NCBI GenBank assembly: GCA_017934845.1
Contig: JAGBIR010000240.1
Span: 1 to 15,199, forward strand
Source of the DNA: Alistipes sp.
Lineage (GTDB): Bacteria; Bacteroidota; Bacteroidia; Bacteroidales; Rikenellaceae
Direction of reading: 5' to 3'
DNA: 15,199 bases
Part shown: positions 7,774-15,080 of the stretch, piece after piece
Position numbering within the stretch: position 1 is the first letter of the stretch
Layout of the letters: each line of letters begins with the position of its first letter
Notes under the pieces: generated by a model
What the model saw: only the letters and a program-made list of their open reading frames with translations
Told to the model about the DNA's origin: nothing
Database searches by the model: none
Made by a program: the position numbers and the translations under genes

Positions 7774-8160
7774 TTATCTTATATAACTCATTTTGAGCCT
7801 TATCTCCTGCTCGTCATCCAGCACTTTTATAGCCGTTGCGGGCTGGGTGTGGTCGGCATTTCGAGCCACGCGGATTGTTCCATCGGGGAAATAGAGCGTA
7901 ACATCGAGCAGCATTGTATAGATACCTTTACGCAGCTGTAGGCTGGCTACATTACCCTTAAATCCGCCGAAAGCATATCGCTCGTGAGTATTGTATTCGG
8001 TTATAAACGACGACTCCATCGCTACGGCCGATTCACACTCCTCGCCATTGGGCAACTCCATCACTACACGCACCTGCGAAAAGAGCTCACGATCGTCGTA
8101 ATCTCGTTCGCACGCGCTGGCAAACAGAGCCATAGCACACAATATGATGAATCGTAACAT
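7774..8160 (-). CDS. Small lipoprotein of the TonB receptor operon
   Basis: A 128-residue predicted lipoprotein. The signal peptide ends with lipobox FASAC, with C17 as the lipidated residue. The following residues E-R-D-Y-D-D are strongly acidic, fitting surface export. The mature part looks like a single beta-sandwich domain: alternating strands (VRVVMEL, VASLQLRKGIYTMLLDVTLYF, IRLKMSYI) around a PDGTIRVA turn, reminiscent of carboxypeptidase-regulatory-like folds. I do not recognise a named family. It sits 5 bp after the receptor gene and 5 bp before the barrel gene, so it is almost certainly co-translated with them. In related loci the DUF4876 protein carries a similar N-terminal sandwich, so this may be that domain as a separate protein (inference). 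Confidence 0.8.
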   Translation of the reverse strand: MLRFIILCAMALFASACERDYDDRELFSQVRVVMELPNGEECESAVAMESSFITEYNTHERYAFGGFKGNVASLQLRKGIYTMLLDVTLYFPDGTIRVARNADHTQPATAIKVLDDEQEIRLKMSYIR

Positions 8161-8165
8161 AATCC

Positions 8166-10967
8166 TTACAACTTAAAATTCAACTCCATACCAAAATAGG
8201 GTCGGCCACTGCGACGCATCGTCACGCCATTAATCTCATAATCGGGATACCAGTTCACAATACGATTTACAAACATCGACACCGAAAACTTATCGTCATA
8301 CAGCGTCTTTGTCACTTTCAGGTTGATATCCATAGCAAACGGCACACGGTAGTAGCGGAATATCGACTCATTGGCCGTACGCACCATGTGCGCCAGCACA
8401 CCATCCTCGGCCGAGGCTTCGGTAAAGGTATGGCGATTCAGCTCCTTATCGAAATAATATAGCGGATTGGCACTATAAGGCATCGTGCGGCTACCCGTAA
8501 ACCACGAACATTCGAACGAGGTAGAGAATATCAATCCCAGATTAGGTATCTGCGTATCGAACATAAAGTTGGTATTCAGCATATCACGTTCGTAGTTCTG
8601 TGTTCCCACCTCGTAGCATCCCACATAGGGATACGCCTCGCCATTAATCACTACGCTCGGCGAGTACAACTCCGGCTCGCTATTGCTGTATCGCGTACGG
8701 AAATATGCTCCCGTAACGGTCAATTTAGTTCGCAGCGGACGGATTCGCGGTGTCGAGAATACGAACTCAACGCCATCCTTGCGCGTACGACTACCGTTAT
8801 TCCACACCGAATAGACCATAAGTGTCGTATCCTGCACAAAAGGTGTTGTCTCCAGCGATGGCGGAGCTGTCAGCTCGGAGTGAACGATCGACTGCTCGTC
8901 ATAATCCTTATAGATGAGCTGTTTAACCTTATCGCCATTGCGGAATCCCGACTTCATATCCTCGTTAAAGTAGGTCAGCGAGAGCGAAAAACCATTCCAC
9001 ATAGCGTCGGCACGCACCTCCCACTTAAAATTTCGCGCTGCCGACAGACCAAAATTAGTAGGATCGATACGGAATACCTTCACATTAATTCGGCGCAAGG
9101 CAGGATCCGTAGGCCAATAATTCATCTGCTGGATATCGTAATAGAACGGATCGGGGAAGAGTTGCGACATTGTAGGCAACTTTGTATGCCATCCTGCGCC
9201 ACCTACCAACGAGATAATCAACGGCTTATCGCCCACATTAGGGCGCGGCAAAGTAACCTTCAGATTAAATCGCGGATCGAGATATGTTCGCCCGTTGAGC
9301 GAATATTCGCCACCAAGATTCATAACCGTAGTAGAGCGCACACCTGCCATCAGCACCACATCAAAATCGCCCACCGTAACGCTGCTCATCGCCTCGGCAA
9401 ATGCCGACAGTTGCTGCTTGGCGGGGATTTCATCGTAGGCTCGAGGACGCAGATTCATCGTAGGCGATATCGGACGCGTCTTATCGAACAGATAACCCTT
9501 ACCATAATTCTTATCCATTCGCCACTCGGCACCCACCTTAAATGTATTGTCGCTATGAGCCGTACGGAATCCCAACACGGCCATACTCTTTGCAAAGGCG
9601 TAGAACGGACGGCTCTCAACACGCAGTGTAGCATCATACCTCGACGGCAGAATCGACACATCGTGTTCGCCCTCGTCAACAGCCGTCGAAAGCGGAGTAT
9701 CGGCACCCAGCGACACATAACGCCAGCTATCGGCAATGCTGCTCTCCGATGTTACCGATGCCGTAGCCTCCAACGAGCGAAGCACTTGATCCTCACGCGC
9801 ACGCATACGCCACGACGCGATGAAATTCAAGCGGTTATAGTCGGCTTTATAACTCTCGATAGGGCCGAAATTGCCGTAATCGATATCCTGATCCGACTTT
9901 TTGCGGTCGAACGTTCCCGTATAATCAATGCTTCCGTTTACAGCATGGCCATAACCGCCATTCTGCCACTCGTAGCCCACGCGATAGATGGCCGTAGCAC
10001 GACTATAATTCTGGCGCGTATTGCGTGGATCGTTATGCGAATCGAGCCAATCGGCACCCACATTCATTGTCAGGCGACGATCCTCACTGCCCCACTCAAA
10101 GCCTTTACCTATATAAAATAGTTTACTGCTCATATCGGCCTTGAATCGTGCCGCGAGGTCGCGTCCGCCCTGCTTTCGCTCCACACGGATCAATCCACTC
10201 GTTAAATCGCCATACTCCACCGATGGTATTCCGCGCACAATCTCCACCGACTCAATATCATCGGTCGATATCGAACGTGTATCGACACCGCGATTCATAA
10301 AACCGTAATTATCAGCCGCATTGAGCGACGTAGAGACACGCATCGACTGCATATTGGCATCGGTATTCATAGGCACACCATCCACAACGAACGATGTTCC
10401 CAACGCACCGGTAGCATAGTTTGACGATGAGATAGGAGCCGCCTCGCGGATGCGTATCTGTTGTGGTGTAGCCAAATTCGGGTCGATAGATTTTCCACCA
10501 GGCAGCAGGGCCATCAAATCAGCAATACTCGAGGGCTGAATATGTCGCATAGCCTCACGGCCAATCGACGATGAGCTGGTCATTCCCTGCGATTCGGATG
10601 CGGTAACTACCACCTCATCAATCGCCTCGGGATCGACATCCACCTCAAACGTAAGATTCAGTGTATGATTTTCAATCTCTACCTCGCCGAGCACGATTTC
10701 ACGGCCCATATACATTACCGTAACCGTATATTTTCCGTTTGGGATTTTATGCCATTTACACACGCCATCGGCTGCCGCCACCGCACCATACTCGCGTCGC
10801 GACCGCTGATTCTGCAACACGCAGGCTGCAAATGCCAAAGGTTCGTCGGCAGAGCCATTCTCAAGAGTAATACGCACAACGTCCTCGTCGGTCTGCGCCG
10901 ACACCGTAGTAGCCATAAAAACAACCAAGAGAGTGGTCAACGTATATAATACCAAGTTTTTCAACAT
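8166..10967 (-). CDS. TonB-dependent outer-membrane receptor
   Basis: A 933-residue active-transport receptor driven by TonB-ExbBD. It has a signal peptide (1-24, cleavage after TTVSA) and an N-terminal carboxypeptidase-regulatory-like sandwich (about 28-112). A conserved IDEVVVTA segment follows (116-123). The plug domain (about 135-265) has features such as SSIADLMALLPGG, SFVVDGVPMN and the plug-terminal ESVEIVRGIPSVEYGDLTSGLI. The rest is a long 22-strand-type barrel, ending GRPYFGMELNFKL. It is the first gene of the operon, behind a promoter at 11004-11036. No SusD homologue accompanies it and the plug lacks the typical SusC pattern, so a polysaccharide substrate is unlikely. Siderophore, haem, metal-chelate or cofactor uptake fits better (inference). 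Family certain, substrate unknown. Confidence 0.95.
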   Translation of the reverse strand: MLKNLVLYTLTTLLVVFMATTVSAQTDEDVVRITLENGSADEPLAFAACVLQNQRSRREYGAVAAADGVCKWHKIPNGKYTVTVMYMGREIVLGEVEIENHTLNLTFEVDVDPEAIDEVVVTASESQGMTSSSSIGREAMRHIQPSSIADLMALLPGGKSIDPNLATPQQIRIREAAPISSSNYATGALGTSFVVDGVPMNTDANMQSMRVSTSLNAADNYGFMNRGVDTRSISTDDIESVEIVRGIPSVEYGDLTSGLIRVERKQGGRDLAARFKADMSSKLFYIGKGFEWGSEDRRLTMNVGADWLDSHNDPRNTRQNYSRATAIYRVGYEWQNGGYGHAVNGSIDYTGTFDRKKSDQDIDYGNFGPIESYKADYNRLNFIASWRMRAREDQVLRSLEATASVTSESSIADSWRYVSLGADTPLSTAVDEGEHDVSILPSRYDATLRVESRPFYAFAKSMAVLGFRTAHSDNTFKVGAEWRMDKNYGKGYLFDKTRPISPTMNLRPRAYDEIPAKQQLSAFAEAMSSVTVGDFDVVLMAGVRSTTVMNLGGEYSLNGRTYLDPRFNLKVTLPRPNVGDKPLIISLVGGAGWHTKLPTMSQLFPDPFYYDIQQMNYWPTDPALRRINVKVFRIDPTNFGLSAARNFKWEVRADAMWNGFSLSLTYFNEDMKSGFRNGDKVKQLIYKDYDEQSIVHSELTAPPSLETTPFVQDTTLMVYSVWNNGSRTRKDGVEFVFSTPRIRPLRTKLTVTGAYFRTRYSNSEPELYSPSVVINGEAYPYVGCYEVGTQNYERDMLNTNFMFDTQIPNLGLIFSTSFECSWFTGSRTMPYSANPLYYFDKELNRHTFTEASAEDGVLAHMVRTANESIFRYYRVPFAMDINLKVTKTLYDDKFSVSMFVNRIVNWYPDYEINGVTMRRSGRPYFGMELNFKL

Positions 10968-11003
10968 AATTCCCTGCGCTCGAAAGCTATGGTTTTACGA
11001 TTG

Positions 11004-11036
11004 CAAAAGTATTCCAAAAAGCACAATCGCACAATA
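11004..11036 (-). promoter_or_regulatory. Promoter of the TonB receptor operon
   Basis: The minus strand has TACTTTTG (11011-11004), an exact TAnnTTTG match. It lies 20 nt after TATTG (11036-11032), the same -33 form as at sdhC. The start would be near 10999, giving a leader of about 30 nt before the ATG at 10967. Confidence 0.65.
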
Positions 11037-11053
11037 CCAAATTATGGGTATTG
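11032..11053. promoter_or_regulatory. Inverted repeat, candidate operator over the receptor promoter
   Basis: CAATACC (11032-11038) and GGTATTG (11047-11053) form a perfect 7-bp inverted repeat with an 8-bp spacer. The centre-to-centre distance of 15 bp is usual for a dimeric repressor. The left arm contains the -33 element of the receptor promoter, so a bound protein would block that promoter. No known Fur consensus is recognisable. Confidence 0.45.
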
Positions 11054-11109
11054 ATGACTTTTTTAATCACTAAATCTTGCTAATATCCCCACTCAATAGG
11101 ATTCCAGCA

Positions 11110-11139
11110 CTATAAATCGCTATAAAATGGTATGAAATA
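11110..11139. repeat. Three 10-bp direct repeats upstream of the ABC-arm promoter
   Basis: CTATAAA at 11110 and 11120 and the related GTATGAA at 11130 recur exactly every 10 bp, one helical turn. The third copy includes TATG (11131-11134), which is 21 nt before the -7 element at 11156 and therefore sits where the -33 element would be. This is the layout expected of an activator or response-regulator binding array. Confidence 0.45.
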
Positions 11140-11163
11140 TTTTGGAAAAAATTTTTACCTTTG
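11131..11163 (+). promoter_or_regulatory. Promoter of the lipoprotein-PepSY-ABC operon
   Basis: TACCTTTG (11156-11163) matches TAnnTTTG exactly and is followed by C, as is common. The -33 position holds only the weak TATG (11131-11134, 21-nt spacer). The start would be near 11168, 25 nt ahead of the ATG at 11193. The weak -33 fits a promoter that needs an activator. Confidence 0.6.
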
Positions 11164-11192
11164 CAACAGAAAATTACATAAAAATTCAGAAT

Positions 11193-11774
11193 ATGAGAAA
11201 GATTATTATCGTGGCCACTGCAATTATGTTGGCCTTCACAGCCACCTCTTGTGGCAATCGCAATGCAAAGAACAACTCATCTCAGACCGTAGCCGAGGCT
11301 TCAACTGCTATGGAGGTTGACGATCTTTTGGCTACCGCCGAGACTATTATCGATCAGGAGATCGAGGTTGAGGCTATCTGTACACACCTCTGCTCACACG
11401 GCGCAACAAAGATGTTCCTTATGGGTAGCGACGACAGCAAGACAATCCGCGTAGAGGCTGCAAAGTTGGGTGCTTTCAACCAGAAGTGCGCAAACAGCAT
11501 CGTAAAGGTTAAGGGTATCGTGCGCGAGGAGCGTATCGACGAGGCTTACCTCCAGCAGTGGGAGCAGATGGCTGCCGCAGGTGGTGACGAGCACGGCGAT
11601 GGCGAGTCAGGTTGCGACACCGAGAAGGCTGCTCGTGGCGAGACTGGTAACACCGTTGCCGAGCGTATTGCCGATTTCCGTACAAAGATTGCTGCTCGCA
11701 ACGAGGCCGAGGGCAAGGCTTACCTTTCATTCTACTTCATCGAGGCATTGAGCTATGAAATTATCGAAGGATAA
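11193..11774 (+). CDS. Periplasmic lipoprotein with CxHxCxH motif, possible OB-fold
   Basis: A 193-residue lipoprotein starting at ATG 11193. An in-frame TTG at 11142 lies upstream of the promoter and is rejected. The signal peptide ends in TATSC with C20 as the lipidated residue. The next residues are G-N-R-N-A-K, with no acidic export signal, so it probably stays facing the periplasm. The mature domain (about 40-115) is a run of short strands, with EVEAICTH, KTIRVEAAK and SIVKVKGIVREERI suggesting an OB-like barrel. It contains alternating C63-H65-C67-H69, whose side chains would lie on one face of a strand and could bind a metal. An acidic Gly/His-rich linker (GDEHGDGESGCD) and a C-terminal helix-strand follow. 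It overlaps the next gene by 20 bp, implying translational coupling. I know of similar uncharacterised Bacteroidales proteins next to PepSY proteins, but no function. Confidence 0.85.
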   Translation: MRKIIIVATAIMLAFTATSCGNRNAKNNSSQTVAEASTAMEVDDLLATAETIIDQEIEVEAICTHLCSHGATKMFLMGSDDSKTIRVEAAKLGAFNQKCANSIVKVKGIVREERIDEAYLQQWEQMAAAGGDEHGDGESGCDTEKAARGETGNTVAERIADFRTKIAARNEAEGKAYLSFYFIEALSYEIIEG

Positions 11775-12321
11775 GCTACGTCGCTGGAGTCGCTCGATTC
11801 ATCGCGAATTATCATTCTTCTTATCGGGTATGGTGTTGATTTACGCCATATCCGGTTTGTTTATGAATCATCGTGATACGATCAACCCCCACTACTCGGT
11901 AACGCGTATCGAAAAGAGATTGAGCGACCTGCCTTCAAAGGAGGAGTTCTCGCGCGAGAAGGTCGAGCAGGTTATGGAGACAATGGGCGTCAGCGAGCGT
12001 TATACAAAGCACTACTTTCCCGAGGCCGACCAGATGAAGGTCTTTTTGAAGGGCGGCTCGTCGCTAATTGTTGATCTTTCGAGCGGAGAGGCCGTTTATG
12101 AGTCGTTGCGTCGTCGTCCGCTGCTCAGTACGATGACTAATCTGCACTACAACCCCGGTCGCTGGTGGACTTGGTTTGCCGATGTTTTTGCTATCGGACT
12201 TATCATCATTACCATCACCGGCATACTGATGCTCAAGGGTAAGCGCGGCTTGTGGGGACGAGGAGGCATTGAGTTCGTGGCGGGTATTCTGCTACCAATT
12301 CTGCTTCTGCTGCTCAGTTAG
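11755..12321 (+). CDS. PepSY-type membrane protein
   Basis: A 188-residue inner-membrane protein of the PepSY-associated TM helix type. An N-terminal basic helix with SIHRELSFF leads into the first transmembrane segment (about 19-38). A periplasmic domain of roughly 95 residues follows, then LHYNPGRWWTWF and a second transmembrane segment (about 143-162), and a third at the C-terminus (about 170-188). Related larger proteins, such as PiuB/FoxB-type ones, work with TonB receptors in haem-linked reduction or release of iron from siderophores; H16 and the LHYNP histidine would be candidate haem or metal ligands. The start at 11755 lies 20 bp inside the upstream gene. The next gene, the ABC ATPase, begins 28 bp later. 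The family call is reasonable; the role in metal handling is inference. Confidence 0.8.
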   Translation: MKLSKDKLRRWSRSIHRELSFFLSGMVLIYAISGLFMNHRDTINPHYSVTRIEKRLSDLPSKEEFSREKVEQVMETMGVSERYTKHYFPEADQMKVFLKGGSSLIVDLSSGEAVYESLRRRPLLSTMTNLHYNPGRWWTWFADVFAIGLIIITITGILMLKGKRGLWGRGGIEFVAGILLPILLLLLS

Positions 12322-12349
12322 GTATTCACACTACACACATATATTATTT

Positions 12350-13228
12350 ATGGAGAACGTAATCGAATGTCGCAACCTGACCCACTACTACGGTCAGCGA
12401 CTGATTTACAAAGATTTGAATTTCAACGTACCCAAAGGCCGCATCTTGGGCCTGCTGGGTAAAAATGGTACGGGCAAGACCACGACGATTAATATATTGA
12501 GCGGATTCCTGCAACCCCGCTCGGGCGAATGTCGCATCCTTGGCGAGAAGATCGGTGAGATGAATCCCGAAACACGCCGCCGCATCGGTCTGTTGATTGA
12601 GGGCCATGTGCAATATCAATTTATGACCATCGAGCAGATCGAGCGTTTCTATTCGGCATTCTATCCCGGCTGGAAACGCGAGGCATACTACGAGTTGATG
12701 AGCCGCCTGAAGGTTGCTCCGCGCCAGCGCATCAATCGTATGTCGTGCGGTCAGCGTTCGCAGGTCGCTTTGGGTCTTATCTTGGCACAGGATCCCGAGG
12801 TTTTGGTACTCGACGACTTCTCATTGGGTCTCGATCCGGGCTATCGTCGATTGTTTGTCGATTACCTGCGCGAATATGCCAAGGCCGAGAATAAGACAGT
12901 TTTCCTCACCTCACACATCATTCAGGATATGGAGCGTTTGGTAGATGATTGTATCATAATGGATTACGGCCGCATTTTGGTACAGATGCCCGTCGATGAA
13001 CTGCTTGGCAATATACGTCGTTATACGGCAACGGCCGAGAACGGCTACACCCCCACACAGGCAGAGGGTCTGTACAATCCATCGATGATTCGCAACATGC
13101 TCGAAGTTTTCTCTATGCGACCAGAAAGCGAGGTTATCGAGATGCTGAAGGCCGAGGGATTGAAGGATGTGAAAGCCGAGAAGATCGGCCTTGAGGATGC
13201 ATTTATTGGTTTAACTGGAAAATATTAG
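12350..13228 (+). CDS. ABC transporter ATP-binding protein with variant Walker B and signature motifs
   Basis: A 292-residue cytoplasmic ATPase. Walker A is GKNGTGKTT (37-45). The signature is MSCGQ (131-135) in place of LSGGQ. Walker B is EVLVLDD with D155 and D156, so an Asp stands where the catalytic Glu normally is. The D-loop is SLGLDP (158-163) and the H-loop His is H189 (TSHIIQDME). A C-terminal extension of about 80 residues follows. The ATG at 12350 is chosen because the upstream in-frame stretch from 12269 lies within the PepSY gene and encodes an unrelated Cys/Tyr-rich peptide. The permease gene starts 4 bp after the stop, which makes the pair clear. The subfamily looks like ABC-2/NosF-type exporters, with no solute-binding protein nearby. 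From memory, the Asp-Asp form recurs in Bacteroidales homologues. Confidence 0.92.
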   Translation: MENVIECRNLTHYYGQRLIYKDLNFNVPKGRILGLLGKNGTGKTTTINILSGFLQPRSGECRILGEKIGEMNPETRRRIGLLIEGHVQYQFMTIEQIERFYSAFYPGWKREAYYELMSRLKVAPRQRINRMSCGQRSQVALGLILAQDPEVLVLDDFSLGLDPGYRRLFVDYLREYAKAENKTVFLTSHIIQDMERLVDDCIIMDYGRILVQMPVDELLGNIRRYTATAENGYTPTQAEGLYNPSMIRNMLEVFSMRPESEVIEMLKAEGLKDVKAEKIGLEDAFIGLTGKY

Positions 13229-13232
13229 AATT

Positions 13233-13904
13233 ATGATACGAGCCATATTTTATAAAGAGTGGATCAAAATCGGCTGGTATTGGCTACTCGCTCTTATCGC
13301 TTCGACCGGTTTTGCTGGCTTCGCAATGCTGCGCTTGGGACGAGCATGCTCACTCAAAGGTGCAGCCCATATCTGGCAGGTGATGATCGAGCGCGACGCC
13401 ATCTTTATCGATCTTTTGCAATACGTACCGCTAATTATCGGCTTGGGCCTTGCCATAGTGCAGTTTGTTCCCGAGTTGCAGCGTAAATCGTTCAAACTTA
13501 CGCTCCATCTGCCCATTCGAGCAACAACAGCCGTAGGTACTATGTTGCTGTTTGGTGCAACTATGCTTATCGTAAGTTTTATCCCCGCCATAGTAATTAT
13601 GTATTGCTACCTGCAGAGCTTCTTGGCACCCGAGTTGTGGCAGCACGTTCTCTTCACATCGGCACCGTGGTATGCCGCAGGCCTTGCAGCATACTTCCTT
13701 ACAGCGTGGATTGCACTCGAGCCTACGTGGGCACGCCGCGTAATTAATGGCGTAATAGCACTCCTGATCATCAAGGTCTATTTCCAGCAGGCAAAGCCCG
13801 AGGCTTACAATGGTTTTATGCCGTTGCTCTCTATCGTAACACTGCTGCTGTCGATGCTTTCGATGATTTCGCTCACACGCTTCCGCGATGGACGCCAAGA
13901 TTAA
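13233..13904 (+). CDS. ABC transporter permease (six-TM, ABC-2-like)
   Basis: A 223-residue membrane protein with six hydrophobic segments: near residues 12-32, 55-78, 90-118, 130-152, 165-182 and 190-212. It starts 4 bp after the ATPase stop, so the two form one transporter, probably as a dimer of each. A conserved-looking cytoplasmic stretch, LQRKSFKLTLHLPI, joins the second and third segments and could be the coupling helix that touches the ATPase. No substrate-binding motif is recognisable. The length and topology suit the ABC-2 or NosY/CcmB-like class. The protein is followed after 32 bp by the DUF4857-like gene. Confidence 0.85.
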   Translation: MIRAIFYKEWIKIGWYWLLALIASTGFAGFAMLRLGRACSLKGAAHIWQVMIERDAIFIDLLQYVPLIIGLGLAIVQFVPELQRKSFKLTLHLPIRATTAVGTMLLFGATMLIVSFIPAIVIMYCYLQSFLAPELWQHVLFTSAPWYAAGLAAYFLTAWIALEPTWARRVINGVIALLIIKVYFQQAKPEAYNGFMPLLSIVTLLLSMLSMISLTRFRDGRQD

Positions 13905-13936
13905 CCTTTCGATAAAATTCAAAACTGATTACTAAT

Positions 13937-14968
13937 ATGTTACGCATAAGTAAAATAATTTTTTGGTCATTAGTTATCGTTCTGCTGTTGTGGCAGTTGC
14001 CTTGGCTCTACAACTTCTTTATGTCGAAGCCGACCAACTCGCCATTTACATTGTATAGCTCTGTCGTGGGTGAGTTTACAATGCTCGACGTCGAGGAGCA
14101 GGAGATCGTATATTACGACCGCGCAGGCCGTCACTATACCGAGGCCGAGTTCGATAGTATTCTGCCTATGTTCTACTATCGTCAGCTGGTTACCGATGGC
14201 CGCTTCCCCGAGACTATTTGTGGACGTGCCGTTACACCACGCGACATCCAGAACACAAATTTCCACGTTCGTTTCAACCCCTCTGATATCAATAAGCCGC
14301 AGATTGGCCTCTACCCCTTGATGGAGTCTATGTCGGGCCGTGTCGATTTGGAGATGCCCGACGATGTATTCCGCATCACCGAGCAGGGCATTGAGTTTAT
14401 CGATATGCAGACCAACACAATCAACCTCGAGAAGAGCGCGCGCTTTACCGAGATGATGCAGCGCAAGGGTTTCCGCTTTCCGGCCATTCGTCTGTCGGGA
14501 AACCCCACCGACCGCAAGGAGTACGACGAGGGTTACGTCATTCTGGATGCAGACAGCAAGCTTTTCCATCTCAAGATGATCAAAGGTCGCCCCTATTGCC
14601 GCGCCATTGAACTTCCTGAGGGGATGACCCCCAAGCACGTATTTATTACCGAGTTTACGGCTCGTAATATGCTCTGCTTCATTGCCGATACAGAGAATGG
14701 TTGGTGGGTTGTAAAACGCCCCTCATACGAGGTTGTAAAGACCGGTATTCCAGCCTATAACCCCGAGGCCGAGTCGATGATTATTATGGGTAATATGTTC
14801 GATTGGACGGTAGGTATCTCCGATAGCGATTCCGATCGTTACTACGCACTCGATGCCGATAGTTTCGCGCTCATCGACACGCTGATCTACCCCACTCCCG
14901 ACAAGTCGATTCCGGGACTTACATTCACTCATTACACCGACGAGTTTGTTCGTCCTCGATTCAAATAG
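13937..14968 (+). CDS. Membrane-anchored periplasmic protein, DUF4857-like
   Basis: A 343-residue protein with one N-terminal transmembrane anchor (about 6-24) and a large soluble part predicted to lie in the periplasm. Features include repeated short strands and turns rich in aromatic and acidic residues: YYDRAGRHYTEAEFDSILPMFYYRQL, split around residue 60, GRAVTPRDIQ, and late segments WWVVKRPSYEVV and RYYALDADSFALID that look like beta-propeller or jelly-roll blades. It resembles the Bacteroidota family DUF4857, which I recall as the usual follower of this ABC ATPase/permease pair. It may be the extracytoplasmic accessory of the transporter. It is the last gene of the operon, and a terminator begins 22 bp downstream. 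No catalytic motif is recognised. Confidence 0.82.
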   Translation: MLRISKIIFWSLVIVLLLWQLPWLYNFFMSKPTNSPFTLYSSVVGEFTMLDVEEQEIVYYDRAGRHYTEAEFDSILPMFYYRQLVTDGRFPETICGRAVTPRDIQNTNFHVRFNPSDINKPQIGLYPLMESMSGRVDLEMPDDVFRITEQGIEFIDMQTNTINLEKSARFTEMMQRKGFRFPAIRLSGNPTDRKEYDEGYVILDADSKLFHLKMIKGRPYCRAIELPEGMTPKHVFITEFTARNMLCFIADTENGWWVVKRPSYEVVKTGIPAYNPEAESMIIMGNMFDWTVGISDSDSDRYYALDADSFALIDTLIYPTPDKSIPGLTFTHYTDEFVRPRFK

Positions 14969-14990
14969 GAGGTAGAATCATATAAACAGA

Positions 14991-15021
14991 AGCCTTTCTC
15001 TCAGCGGGAAAGGCTTTTTTT
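14991..15021 (+). terminator. Rho-independent terminator of the ABC-arm operon
   Basis: A 10-bp stem (14991-15000 with 15006-15015, one wobble) closes a 5-nt loop. Seven T follow (15015-15021). It ends the five-gene plus-strand operon. Confidence 0.88.
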
Positions 15022-15080
15022 GTTGTAAGTTAATAAGCGTTGATGCATATATACGCACTGCTGCCCATTCCATTTGGAAC

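Noticed and set aside
8880..10121. A 413-codon open frame on the plus strand
   Set aside because: It lies wholly antisense to the TonB receptor gene, has a His/Arg/Ile-rich composition with no recognisable domain, and is explained by codon bias of the real gene.
4995..10967. Reading the operon as a polysaccharide utilisation locus because of the TonB receptor and BACON domain
   Set aside because: There is no SusD-like protein, no glycoside hydrolase, lyase or sulfatase, and no hybrid two-component or sigma/anti-sigma regulator in the window.
11142..11192. TTG start extending the CxHxCxH lipoprotein
   Set aside because: It would precede the -7 element at 11156-11163 and bury the signal peptide. 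The ATG at 11193 gives a clean lipoprotein signal.
10968..11192. Fur box in the divergent control region
   Set aside because: I looked for GATAATGATAATCATTATC-like 19-mers and found none. The existing inverted repeat has a different sequence, so iron control cannot be claimed.
12269..12349. Upstream start for the ABC ATPase
   Set aside because: The extra 27 residues overlap the PepSY gene and are unrelated to ABC proteins. The ATG at 12350 gives the normal N-terminus.
13970..14638. A 222-codon open frame on the minus strand
   Set aside because: It is antisense to the DUF4857-like gene, has no promoter or family resemblance, and is opposite to the operon direction.
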